Assembly: GCA_902767015.1 (NCBI GenBank)
Contig: CACXFV010000117.1
Coordinates: 1 to 64,000 of the forward strand
Length of the DNA: 64,000 bases
Direction of reading: 5' to 3'
DNA from: an uncultured Lachnospiraceae bacterium
Lineage (GTDB): Bacteria; Bacillota; Clostridia; Lachnospirales; Lachnospiraceae
Below the pieces are notes generated by a model, which was not told where the DNA came from, ran no database searches, and saw only the letters and a program-made list of their open reading frames with translations. The position numbers and the translations under genes were made by a program. This document shows positions 16,664-24,363 of this stretch, piece by piece. The first letter of the stretch is position 1. Each line of letters begins with the position of its first letter.

Positions 16664-18019
16664 TTAACTGCCAACTGTTACTTCTTTTCTTCTCAGTATA
16701 TCATAGACATTTAGCTTTGTTTCCAAACGGATATACAGCTTTTGTTTCGGATGGGGTGCCGCCTCCATCCGATTACCCTTTTCATCATAAATAGCCTTCA
16801 CAAGTGTCTCCTCATTGCTGCCATCCGGTCGCATGACCTCTATACACTCCCCCACAGTAAACTTGTTTCGCTGCTCTATCTCATACAACAGTTCCTCCCC
16901 TGCTTCTTCCGACAGCTGCGATGGAGAAACACACGTTTTCAACAACTGTTCGCAGGAAATGATTCCGCTTACCTGTCCCAGATAGGTATATTCCTTATTA
17001 TAGGTGTTACTGTCATATATCTGGGTATTCTCATCAGGCTTTCCGTAGAAAAACCCGGTTGTGTACTGTCTGTAGGTGCACTTTGAAATCTCAGCCTTAT
17101 AATATGGCATACTTTTTTCATACAACACTCTGTCATTCAGATAATCATCAATGGCTTTTCTGTAGGTTCTCGCCACAGTCGCCACATATAGTGCTGTCTT
17201 CATTCTTCCCTCTACCTTAAAGCTGTCAATGCCGGCTTCGATTAAATCCGGTATATGCTCTATCATACATAAATCCTTTGAATTAAAAATATAAGTGCCC
17301 CGCTCATTCTCGTAGACCGGCATGTACTCGCCCGGTCTTGACTCCTCTACTACCGCATACTTCCACCGGCATGGATGTGTGCAGGCACCCTGATTGGCAT
17401 CTCTTCCTGCCATGAAGCTGCTCAGCAGACATCTGCCCGAATAAGATATACACATGGCACCATGCACAAAGGTCTCTATCTCAAGCTCCTCCGGTATGTT
17501 CTCCCTAATCTGTCTGATTTCCTCAAGGGAAAGTTCCCTGGCCGTTACAACTCTTTTTGCCCCCTGCTGATACCAGAAACGAAAAGTTCCATAATTGGTA
17601 TTGTTCGCCTGTGTACTGATATGAATGTCAATATCCGGCAGTACCTCCCTCGCAATGGTAAAAATCGCCGGGTCTGAAATAATCAGGGCATCGGGACCGA
17701 CTTTCTTCAACTCCTCAAAATAAGCATACGCCGGCTCTAAGTCTCTGTTGTGTGCCAAAATATTAGCCGTCACATATACCTTTACATGGTGCTCATGGGC
17801 AAATGCGACTCCCTGCCGCATTTCCTCTATCGTGAAATTCTTCGCCTTTGCCCTGAGACCAAATGCTTCACCACCTATGTACACGGCATCTGCTCCAAAT
17901 ATAACAGCAGTCTTCAATACTTCAAGACTGCTGGCAGGAATAAGAAGCTCCGGTACTCTGCGTTTATCACTATGAGGCTTATTCTCATTATTTAATTGAC
18001 TGTCAAATCTATCATTCAT
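16664..18019 (-). CDS. trhP: Peptidase U32 family tRNA hydroxylation protein TrhP
   Basis: A 451-residue U32-family protein with the family signature around ETFVHGAMCISYSGRCLLSS, followed by GACTHPCRW. Members of this group with the adjacent methyltransferase TrmR make 5-methoxyuridine-type wobble bases: TrhP with prephenate-derived chemistry forms 5-hydroxyuridine at tRNA position 34 and TrmR methylates it. Here trmR ends 126 bases upstream and is on the same strand, as in Bacillus (yrrM-yrrN-yrrO). Bacillus has two U32 subunits, whereas one gene of the longer single-chain type is seen here. It was once called collagenase-like; a tRNA role is better supported by the neighbourhood. Confidence 0.82.
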   Translation of the reverse strand: MNDRFDSQLNNENKPHSDKRRVPELLIPASSLEVLKTAVIFGADAVYIGGEAFGLRAKAKNFTIEEMRQGVAFAHEHHVKVYVTANILAHNRDLEPAYAYFEELKKVGPDALIISDPAIFTIAREVLPDIDIHISTQANNTNYGTFRFWYQQGAKRVVTARELSLEEIRQIRENIPEELEIETFVHGAMCISYSGRCLLSSFMAGRDANQGACTHPCRWKYAVVEESRPGEYMPVYENERGTYIFNSKDLCMIEHIPDLIEAGIDSFKVEGRMKTALYVATVARTYRKAIDDYLNDRVLYEKSMPYYKAEISKCTYRQYTTGFFYGKPDENTQIYDSNTYNKEYTYLGQVSGIISCEQLLKTCVSPSQLSEEAGEELLYEIEQRNKFTVGECIEVMRPDGSNEETLVKAIYDEKGNRMEAAPHPKQKLYIRLETKLNVYDILRRKEVTVGS

Positions 18020-18145
18020 ATTAATACCTCCTGCCTATTGCTAACACAATTGTACATACCAAGTAACTGTTTGACTAGCCACCATTGGCAAAACACCCTT
18101 TTTCGACTTTATGGTTCATACTCAAACTGCTTCCCGCTGAAAAGC

Positions 18146-18796
18146 TTACTTTCGTACACTCACAGATATCCCATCGCCAATCGGAACAATGGTCGTCTCC
18201 AATTCCTTCATATTCTTGATATGATACAGGTATTCCCTCATTCTTGAATGTATGGTTCTGTTTCTTCTCTCGATGGCAAACCTGCTCTCAATCAGCTCGC
18301 CCTCTCTTAATACGTTATCCGAAATAATGACAGCCCCTTTCGCTGTCATTTTCAAAATTTCTTCCAAATACAAAGAATATTGCGCCTTTGCGGCGTCAAT
18401 AAATACAAATTCAAATGTCTGCTTCTGACGGTTCAGCTCTTTCAGTATATCAAGCGCTTCTCCTTCTAACAGGGTAATGCGAGCCGCATACGGCGATTTT
18501 AAAATATTCTCCCTGGCAATGGGAATCCTCGGTGCATAATTTTCAATGGTGGTGATGCTGCATTTCGGAGGCATTGCCTCTGCCATAATTAACGCTGAAT
18601 ATCCAATTGCCGTTCCCAGCTCCAGAATATTCTTCGGAGCATTCATTCTTATCATCACCCTTAAGAAACTCTCCATCTCTTTGCGGATAATGGGAACCTC
18701 TGTCCTGTGTGCCATACGCTCTATCTCATCGTATAATTCTCCATTACTCCTTTCAAGAGAATGGAGATACGAGACTATTCGTTCATTGACTATCAT
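18146..18796 (-). CDS. trmR: tRNA 5-hydroxyuridine methyltransferase TrmR (O-methyltransferase family)
   Basis: A 216-residue class I methyltransferase close to the caffeoyl-CoA/catechol O-methyltransferase family. The SAM-binding loop is ILELGTAIGYSALIMAEAM, followed by EGEALDILKEL, FVFIDAAKAQYSLYLEEIL and IISDNVLREGEL, the metal/substrate pattern of this family. In Bacillus the equivalent yrrM product methylates 5-hydroxyuridine at the tRNA wobble position, and the next gene here is the partner trhP. The upstream neighbour is an MltG-like gene, again as in Bacillus. Confidence 0.82.
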   Translation of the reverse strand: MIVNERIVSYLHSLERSNGELYDEIERMAHRTEVPIIRKEMESFLRVMIRMNAPKNILELGTAIGYSALIMAEAMPPKCSITTIENYAPRIPIARENILKSPYAARITLLEGEALDILKELNRQKQTFEFVFIDAAKAQYSLYLEEILKMTAKGAVIISDNVLREGELIESRFAIERRNRTIHSRMREYLYHIKNMKELETTIVPIGDGISVSVRK

Positions 18797-18888
18797 CTTT
18801 TATACCTCTTGCATACTGCAAGCTTTGCAAGTAATGCCTTTATTGCCTGCAAGGCTTCGATACTGCCGCTAATACAATTTTCTTACAT

Positions 18889-19278
18889 TTATTCAGTTTC
18901 CCCTGTAGCCGGATTATATAAAGCATCCACCAGTTCTTCCCCTGACTTGGAAGAATTAAGCGTATAATCTCCCGGTTCTATCTTTGCTCCCTTTACATCC
19001 GGTTTGTAAAGCTTCAGCTGAATAAAGAATATATAGGCATTCCCAACGACACCCTTATCTACCAGATTCTTCGCAATATCCATCTCGTCATCACCTGCGT
19101 GAATAGTCACAGTCACATCAATCCCGGGTGCCTTATCAAATCCTTTATCAGAAAAGATACCTTTTCCAAATTGATATCCACCTCTTGCCATAAAAATCAG
19201 ACCACCGATAAAAATAACATAAACAGCAATCTTTATGGATAATCTCATCATACTCTGTGACGTCTTTTTTAATGTCAT
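18889..19278 (-). CDS. Short MltG-like membrane protein lacking the catalytic domain
   Basis: A 129-residue protein with a basic N-terminus, one membrane helix (residues about 15-33, IAVYVIFIGGLIFMARGGY), and then a domain like the LysM-type N-terminal part of endolytic murein transglycosylase MltG (VTVTIHAGDDEMDIAKNLVDKGVVGN, EPGDYTLNSSKSGEELVDAL). It stops where the catalytic YceG domain should begin; full MltG proteins are some 330-400 residues. The 92 bases downstream contain no continuation in another frame, so this is a genuinely short gene and not a simple frameshift. It occupies the yrrL position next to trmR. It may be a non-catalytic relative that binds glycan or partners. Confidence 0.72.
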   Translation of the reverse strand: MTLKKTSQSMMRLSIKIAVYVIFIGGLIFMARGGYQFGKGIFSDKGFDKAPGIDVTVTIHAGDDEMDIAKNLVDKGVVGNAYIFFIQLKLYKPDVKGAKIEPGDYTLNSSKSGEELVDALYNPATGETE

Positions 19279-19290
19279 AGTTGTGTACCT

Positions 19291-19626
19291 CTATCCGATA
19301 AAGCTGACATCAAAATCCAGCTTCTCCATCATAATGTTATTGATATTCTGAATGCATCTGCAGAGAACCAGCTCCGCTTCCAGATAGTCCTTCACAAGCT
19401 TATTGCTAAGAACATCATAATACTCACCCACCAGTTTTCTGATTTCTTCGATTTTATTCATACTGTCACTGTTTTGAATAAAAAAATTCTTCTTTCTATA
19501 TTCATTGACTCTGGCTAATAAATCCTGATTTTCCTCAATCTCGTTCTTCGCTGAAAGATATTTCTTATAATCTTCACTTTCCAAAATAGCATTAGAAAGC
19601 TCTATCACCTTATTCTCCAGTTCCAT
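19291..19626 (-). CDS. YlbF/YmcA family protein
   Basis: A small helical protein of the YlbF/YmcA family: MELENKVIELSNAILESEDY, then AKNEIEENQDLLARVNEYRKKNFFIQ and a C-terminal helical part ending LDFDVSFIG. In Bacillus, YlbF, YmcA and YaaT form the Y-complex that changes RNase Y activity. The frame is open further upstream to 19698 inside the RNase J gene, but the ATG at 19626 has AGGAGG six bases before it and removes that overlap, giving 111 residues. It begins 14 bases after the RNase J stop, so the two are cotranscribed and may work together in RNA turnover; this is inference. Confidence 0.82.
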   Translation of the reverse strand: MELENKVIELSNAILESEDYKKYLSAKNEIEENQDLLARVNEYRKKNFFIQNSDSMNKIEEIRKLVGEYYDVLSNKLVKDYLEAELVLCRCIQNINNIMMEKLDFDVSFIG

Positions 19627-19640
19627 ATGGTGCCTCCTTA

Positions 19641-21317
19641 CTATTCTACCTCCATGATAATAGGCAATATCATCGGATTTCTCTTCATTTTCTTCCACAG
19701 ATAATCACTAAGACTCTCTTTCACTACCATCTTAATCTTACCCCAGTCAGAGATTCTCTTGTCAATGCAGTCCATGACCTCCTCTGTTACCACCTGCTTC
19801 GCTTCCTCGATAAGATTCTCGGCTTCTCTTACATAGACAAATCCTCTCGTCACAATATCCGGTCCTGCCAGAAGCTGGTTACTGTACTTCTCAAGGGTCA
19901 TTACAACAATGAGAATACCATTTTCTGCCAGATTCTGCCGATCTCTCAGGACGATATTTCCTACATCTCCGACACCAAGTCCATCGACAAGAACACCACC
20001 CGCCTGAACATGGTCTACGATTGCCGCCGATTCCTCTCCGATTTCCAGTACATCTCCTGATGAAAGTATAATGACATTGTCAGGTGATACCCCCATGGTC
20101 ACTGCCAGTTCACCCTGCTTCTTTAAATGTCTGTATTCTCCGTGAACAGGAATGGAATACATCGGCTTTACCAGTGAATAAATCAGCTTAATCTCCTCCT
20201 GACATGCATGACCTGACACGTGAGTATCCTGAAATATCACATTCGCCCCTTTTCTCGTCAATTCATTAATGACTCTTGATACCGACTTCTCATTACCCGG
20301 TATCGGTGTAGAACTTAATATCACGGTGTCATCACTGCTGATGGTAACCTTTCTGTGGATGGAAGCCGCCATCCTTGACAGTGCCGCCATAGATTCACCC
20401 TGACTTCCCGTGGTAATCAACACAATCTGTTCATCAGGGTAATTCTTCATATATTCAATATCAATCAATGTATTCTCAGGAATATTAATATAACCAAGCT
20501 CTGAAGCGGTATTAATGACATTGACCATACTTCTTCCCTCAATGATAACTTTCCTTCCATACTTGTAGGCAGTATTGATAATCTGCTGAACCCTGTCTAC
20601 ATTAGAAGCAAAGGTGGCAATGATAATTCTTCTTTTTGTATTCTCCGCAAAAATATGGTCAAAGGTTTTTCCTACCGTCTTCTCTGACATCGTAAATCCT
20701 TCACGCATTACATTCGTACTGTCACACATTAATGCCAGAACACCCTTTTTCCCAAGCTCGCCGAACCTTGTAAGGTCAATGGCATCTCCGAATACCGGTG
20801 TGTAATCAATCTTAAAATCCCCTGTATGCACAATGATACCGGCCGGCGAAAAAATTGCCAGTGCTGCCGCATCCACAATACTGTGGTTTGTTCGGATGAA
20901 CTCCACCCTAAAACAGCCAAGATTGATAGACTGACCATATTTGACCACTTTTCTCTTAACCGTCTTCATCAAGTTATGTTCTTTTAATTTGCCTTCTATG
21001 ATGCCAATTGTCAACTTTGTTGCATAAATAGGCACATTAATCTCTGACAACACATACGGTATTGCACCTATATGATCCTCATGTCCGTGTGTTATCACAA
21101 ATCCCTTCACTTTATCAATATTATCCTTTAGATAAGTAGTATCTGGTATTACCAAATCAATTCCCAGCATATCTTCATCCGGAAACGCAAGACCGCAATC
21201 CACCACGATAATACTATCCTCATACTCGAAAGCGGTAATGTTCATTCCAATCTGTTCCAAACCTCCGAGTGGTATTATCTTAATCTTCTCTTTATTCATT
21301 TTTAATTCGTTCTTCAA
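19641..21317 (-). CDS. rnj: Ribonuclease J
   Basis: A 558-residue metallo-beta-lactamase/beta-CASP ribonuclease. Visible are the beginning IIPLGGLEQIGMN, the zinc motif THGHEDHIGAIPYVL, VHTGDFKIDYTP, the beta-CASP part (ATFASNVDRVQQI, STPIPGNEKSVSRVINELTRKGA) and the late HGEYRHL motif. RNase J is a 5'-3' exo- and endonuclease in mRNA and rRNA processing. The first codon of the frame is TTG at 21317, with AAGG about ten bases upstream; an internal ATG six codons later lacks a well-placed ribosome site. The C-terminal domain seems of normal length. It is followed closely by the YlbF-family gene. Confidence 0.93.
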   Translation of the reverse strand: MKNELKMNKEKIKIIPLGGLEQIGMNITAFEYEDSIIVVDCGLAFPDEDMLGIDLVIPDTTYLKDNIDKVKGFVITHGHEDHIGAIPYVLSEINVPIYATKLTIGIIEGKLKEHNLMKTVKRKVVKYGQSINLGCFRVEFIRTNHSIVDAAALAIFSPAGIIVHTGDFKIDYTPVFGDAIDLTRFGELGKKGVLALMCDSTNVMREGFTMSEKTVGKTFDHIFAENTKRRIIIATFASNVDRVQQIINTAYKYGRKVIIEGRSMVNVINTASELGYINIPENTLIDIEYMKNYPDEQIVLITTGSQGESMAALSRMAASIHRKVTISSDDTVILSSTPIPGNEKSVSRVINELTRKGANVIFQDTHVSGHACQEEIKLIYSLVKPMYSIPVHGEYRHLKKQGELAVTMGVSPDNVIILSSGDVLEIGEESAAIVDHVQAGGVLVDGLGVGDVGNIVLRDRQNLAENGILIVVMTLEKYSNQLLAGPDIVTRGFVYVREAENLIEEAKQVVTEEVMDCIDKRISDWGKIKMVVKESLSDYLWKKMKRNPMILPIIMEVE

Positions 21318-21389
21318 AACTATATTTCCTTTCTTTCACTTTCATTAATCGTATTGCATGGCACCATCCGTCTTCCCATGCCTCTTATG

Positions 21390-21665
21390 CTAATTCTGCT
21401 TTTCAATATCCACATCCTCTAAAAGCTCCGCAAATATCTTTGTCACGTAATCCATCTCATTATCATCCTCCACCATCTGATAACGGGCTTCTGCCTCCGT
21501 ATCCTCAGACAAATCCTTCAAAATATAAACAATCTCTTCCCCCTGCTCTGTCTCTCCTTCCGAAACCAACAAATAATTCACGTTATTAATTCGTGTCTGC
21601 TCCAACACTGTAAATTCAACTTCCTCCTCTGTCTCATTGTCAACAAATTTAATCTTCTCGGACAT
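21390..21665 (-). CDS. DUF1292 family protein (YrzB-like)
   Basis: A small acidic protein (91 residues from this start) of the DUF1292/YrzB family: MSEKIKFVDNETEEEVEF, LLVSEGETEQGEEIVYILKD, and an acidic tail. No function is established. The frame extends to 21677 and would overlap the ruvX stop, but an ATG at 21665 is six bases after GAGG and is preferred. Its place directly after ruvX and ireB is conserved in Firmicutes (yrzL-yrrK-yrzB). Confidence 0.82.
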   Translation of the reverse strand: MSEKIKFVDNETEEEVEFTVLEQTRINNVNYLLVSEGETEQGEEIVYILKDLSEDTEAEARYQMVEDDNEMDYVTKIFAELLEDVDIEKQN

Positions 21666-21673
21666 ATTTTCCC

Positions 21674-22111
21674 TCACTTTTGTTCAGATCTCTTTTTCAG
21701 CGCATCCAAGTATCCCTGTAAAATCAATACAGCAGCCATACTATCTACGTATTTTCTCCTGTCCTCACGTCTGATTCCTGCCTCCATCATAGCTCTGTCT
21801 GACGAAACAGTGGTCAGTCTCTCATCCCACAAGTGGACACTCAGTCCTGTCCTGCGCTCTAACATTTCTTTAAAGTTCTGTGTTTTAACACACCTGTCCC
21901 CTTCTGTATTATTCATATTCTTAGGGTAACCTAACACAATCTCACCGACATCGTATTCTTTGAGCAATGCCTCTATTCTGGCAAGTGTCTTTCTTAATTT
22001 ATTCTCATGCTCTCTCCTGATAATCTCTATGGGCTGTGCTGTGATCAGCAGCTCATCAGAAATAGAGACTCCAACTGTCTTAGAGCCGAAATCCAATCCT
22101 ATTATTCTCAT
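21674..22111 (-). CDS. ruvX: Putative pre-16S rRNA nuclease / Holliday junction resolvase RuvX (YqgF)
   Basis: A 145-residue RNase H-like protein with the family N-terminus [21 protein letters not shown], the middle motif [17 protein letters not shown], the [14 protein letters not shown] segment and the last acidic site [19 protein letters not shown]. The Asp in each of these motifs forms the RNase H-type metal site. The family is tied to 16S rRNA 5' maturation and has been named as a Holliday junction resolvase. It lies between ireB and yrzB in the standard Firmicutes arrangement. Confidence 0.92.
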   Translation of the reverse strand: MRIIGLDFGSKTVGVSISDELLITAQPIEIIRREHENKLRKTLARIEALLKEYDVGEIVLGYPKNMNNTEGDRCVKTQNFKEMLERRTGLSVHLWDERLTTVSSDRAMMEAGIRREDRRKYVDSMAAVLILQGYLDALKKRSEQK

Positions 22112-22152
22112 ATATCGTCATTCTTTCCAAAGCTTCATTGTGATATTCTTAT

Positions 22153-22431
22153 CTAATTCTTATGATTGATAAACTTATTGTTGATATAATATGTAAGCGC
22201 CTCCTCAATAAGCTCGTCCCTCTCTGCCCGCATAATAAGGCTTCTCGCGCCGCCATGACTTGTAATATAAGTCGGATCTCCTGACATAATATACCCGACA
22301 ATCTGATTGACAGGGTTATATCCCTTCTCCACCAGTGCCTTGTAGACACGCTCTAAAATCTGTGATACCTCTATATTAGCTTCGTCTGCTGTTGCTTTAA
22401 AATACTGTGTATTGCTAAAATTGTTGCCCAT
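22153..22431 (-). CDS. ireB: IreB family regulatory phosphoprotein (UPF0297, YrzL)
   Basis: A 92-residue protein starting [17 protein letters not shown], with [39 protein letters not shown], a nearly invariant stretch in this family. In Enterococcus, IreB is phosphorylated by the PASTA kinase IreK and lowers cephalosporin resistance. The N-terminal Thr residues ([10 protein letters not shown]) correspond to the phosphorylation region. It is the first gene of the ireB-ruvX-yrzB chain and lies 139 bases after mtaB. Confidence 0.92.
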   Translation of the reverse strand: MGNNFSNTQYFKATADEANIEVSQILERVYKALVEKGYNPVNQIVGYIMSGDPTYITSHGGARSLIMRAERDELIEEALTYYINNKFINHKN

Positions 22432-22570
22432 CTCTCATCCTCCGCTTCGCCCCTGTGTCTATTTCTTCCTGTGAGAAATATTCCATCTGTGCGAATCTCT
22501 CCTTTCACCAATATTAAAACCTCTTTATCACATCACGCTCAAGATATCTTTATCTATTCTAATATAAAAC

Positions 22571-23902
22571 TCAAAAGATAGCAAGTATTATTTCATTATT
22601 TAGTAATTCACGTGTCTCAACTTGTATGATTCTGTTGGCGAGATTTTCTTCTGTTTTCACTGCCACCTTGAGATATTCCCTTGTGTGTCCCACAAAAAAT
22701 GTCTCGCCTTTTATCTCTATTCTTTCCTCAAAAAGTACATTTATGCGGCGATTCAAAAATTTTTCCATATAATTTCTGCGAAGCTTTTCATCTAACTGTA
22801 ATAACTGACTGCTTCTTGCAGCCTTGACGCTGTCCTCCACCTGGTGTGCCATCACTGCTGCTTTGGTTCCTTCTCTCTTAGAATATTTAAAGATATGCAT
22901 CTTCGCAAAGTTCACTTCCATAAGAAGCTTTTTACACTCCTCAAATTCCTCCTGTGTCTCCCCCGGAAATCCTACAATGACATCCGTTGTAATCGCTGCC
23001 TCTTTGAAATATTCCCTGATAAGCCGGCACCCCTCCTTATATTCCTCTGCCGTATACCTTCTGTTCATTCTTTTGAGAGTGGCATCACATCCACTCTGCA
23101 GAGACAAATGAAAATGAGGGCAAAAAGCTTCTACCCTTTTTAACTCCTCCAGAAATTCTCTTGTGATGATTCTCGGCTCCAGGGAACCCAGCCGTATTCT
23201 CTTAATCTCTTTTTTTCCGCCAATCTGTTTAATCACATCAATCAGGGACACAGACCTGACCTGCTCTCCCTGCCCCTTCTCATTTCTGAAATCAATGCCG
23301 TAAGAACTCAGATGGATTCCGGTAAGCACAATCTCCTGATACCCCTTTTCAATAAGCCTGTCCACTTCACTCAAAATATTTTGAAGCTCCCTGCTTCTCA
23401 CCCTTCCTCTGGCATATGGTATAATACAATAGGTACAGAACTGGTTGCAACCGTCCTGAATCTTAATATAAGTTCTTGTCTTTTCTTCCATACCGTCTAT
23501 CTTTAATTCCTCAAACTCATGCCTTACACCGGTATCATTAATATCAATCACATCATTAACCCGCTGCTCCACAATCGCTACAATATCTTTCTTTCTGTCA
23601 TTACCCACAATGATATCAATCGCCTCATCTTTTTCGAGGGTATCACAAAAAGCCTGTGCATAGCAGCCCACAGCCACCACCAGTGCATCCTGGTTCATTT
23701 TTTTAGCCTTATGCAGCATCTGCCGGGACTTTCTGTCTGCAATATTTGTCACCGTGCACGTATTAATAATATAAATATCTGCTCCCTCCCTAAAGGGAAC
23801 AATCTCGTATCCATGCTCTTCAAACATCTTTGCCATTGCCTCTGTCTCATAGGCATTTACCTTACAGCCGAGACTGTGCAATGCTACTTTTGTCAAATTC
23901 AT
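22571..23902 (-). CDS. mtaB: tRNA t6A37 methylthiotransferase MtaB
   Basis: A 443-residue radical-SAM methylthiotransferase. The N-terminal UPF0004 domain has its three cluster cysteines (LGCKVN, INTCTVTN, VGCYAQ); the radical SAM site is DGCNQFCTYCIIPYARG; a TRAM-type domain closes the protein (RINVLFEERIEIKGETFFVGHT). The LGCKVNAYETE start is typical of MtaB (YqeV) and differs from MiaB or RimO. It makes ms2t6A in tRNAs that read A-starting codons. In Bacillus mtaB lies after prmA-rsmE; here thiI, its desulfurase and an HPr-like gene sit between. Confidence 0.93.
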   Translation of the reverse strand: MNLTKVALHSLGCKVNAYETEAMAKMFEEHGYEIVPFREGADIYIINTCTVTNIADRKSRQMLHKAKKMNQDALVVAVGCYAQAFCDTLEKDEAIDIIVGNDRKKDIVAIVEQRVNDVIDINDTGVRHEFEELKIDGMEEKTRTYIKIQDGCNQFCTYCIIPYARGRVRSRELQNILSEVDRLIEKGYQEIVLTGIHLSSYGIDFRNEKGQGEQVRSVSLIDVIKQIGGKKEIKRIRLGSLEPRIITREFLEELKRVEAFCPHFHLSLQSGCDATLKRMNRRYTAEEYKEGCRLIREYFKEAAITTDVIVGFPGETQEEFEECKKLLMEVNFAKMHIFKYSKREGTKAAVMAHQVEDSVKAARSSQLLQLDEKLRRNYMEKFLNRRINVLFEERIEIKGETFFVGHTREYLKVAVKTEENLANRIIQVETRELLNNEIILAIF

Positions 23903-23928
23903 TTTCTCACACTTTCTAAAAATTTCTG

Positions 23929-23957
23929 TTGACTTTTTACTTCATAAAATGTAGTAT
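23929..23957 (+). promoter_or_regulatory. Promoter of the HPr-like gene
   Basis: TTGACT at 23929-23934 and TAGTAT at 23952-23957, separated by exactly 17 bases, on the plus strand. Transcription should start near 23964, about 60 bases before the ATG. This is a good sigma-A type promoter. Confidence 0.7.
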
Positions 23958-23965
23958 ATATGTGT

Positions 23966-23986
23966 CAGTGATAAATTTATTCACTG
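23966..23986. promoter_or_regulatory. 21-bp palindrome at the predicted transcription start
   Basis: CAGTGATAAATTTATTCACTG is a near-perfect inverted repeat (CAGTGA and TCACTG arms around an AAATTT centre). It begins a couple of bases after the expected start point of the HPr-like transcript and also lies upstream of the divergent mtaB gene. The position suits a repressor operator. It lacks the central CG of a CcpA cre site. Confidence 0.45.
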
Positions 23987-24024
23987 TACAACACTATTTA
24001 TTATCCTGATAGGAGGTATTAATT

Positions 24025-24258
24025 ATGAAAACAGTTAAAATATGTTTAAACTCGATTGACAAGGTAAAGGCATTCGTCAACGATATCACAAAGTTTGATT
24101 CTGATTTTGATTTAGTATCAGGCAGATATGTTATCGATGCTAAGTCTATCATGGGCATTTTCAGTTTAGACCTTTCAAAAGATATAGACTTAAATATTCA
24201 TTCTGAGGACAATATTGATGATATCCTTGCTGTATTAAAGCCTTATATTGTTGAATAA
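24025..24258 (+). CDS. HPr-like protein without the catalytic histidine (Crh-like)
   Basis: A 77-residue protein with an HPr fold pattern: MKTVKICLNSIDKVKAFVND, then VIDAKSIMGIFSLDL, which matches the conserved Ser46 region of HPr (KSIMGVMSL). Where HPr has GIHARPA with His15, this protein has NSIDKVK, so it cannot carry the PTS phosphate, but the serine used by HPr kinase is kept. This is the same logic as Bacillus Crh, which has Gln at that site and acts only as a CcpA co-regulator. It is monocistronic: own promoter, AGGAGG eight bases before the ATG, terminator behind. The regulatory role is inference; the missing His is seen directly. Confidence 0.82.
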   Translation: MKTVKICLNSIDKVKAFVNDITKFDSDFDLVSGRYVIDAKSIMGIFSLDLSKDIDLNIHSEDNIDDILAVLKPYIVE

Positions 24259-24297
24259 TCGGGTTTTCACTACATAGCTTCTATGTAAAAAACTGCT

Positions 24298-24326
24298 ACT
24301 GCTGCCATAATGGCAGCAGTTTTTTT
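24298..24326. terminator. Bidirectional terminator between the HPr-like gene and thiI
   Basis: ACTGCTGCCATAATGGCAGCAGT (24298-24320) can form an 11-bp stem, with TTTTTTT after it on the plus strand and an A-run about six bases before it, which reads as T-run on the minus strand. It can end both the HPr-like transcript and the convergent thiI transcript. Confidence 0.85.
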
Positions 24327-24363
24327 CATTTTGTTGTAACTGCCCCACTGTTACGATACCGTT

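Noticed and set aside
19627..19698. Overlap of the YlbF-family frame with the end of the RNase J gene
   Set aside because: The overlap disappears when the ATG with AGGAGG at 19626 is used; no frameshift or coupling needs to be invoked.
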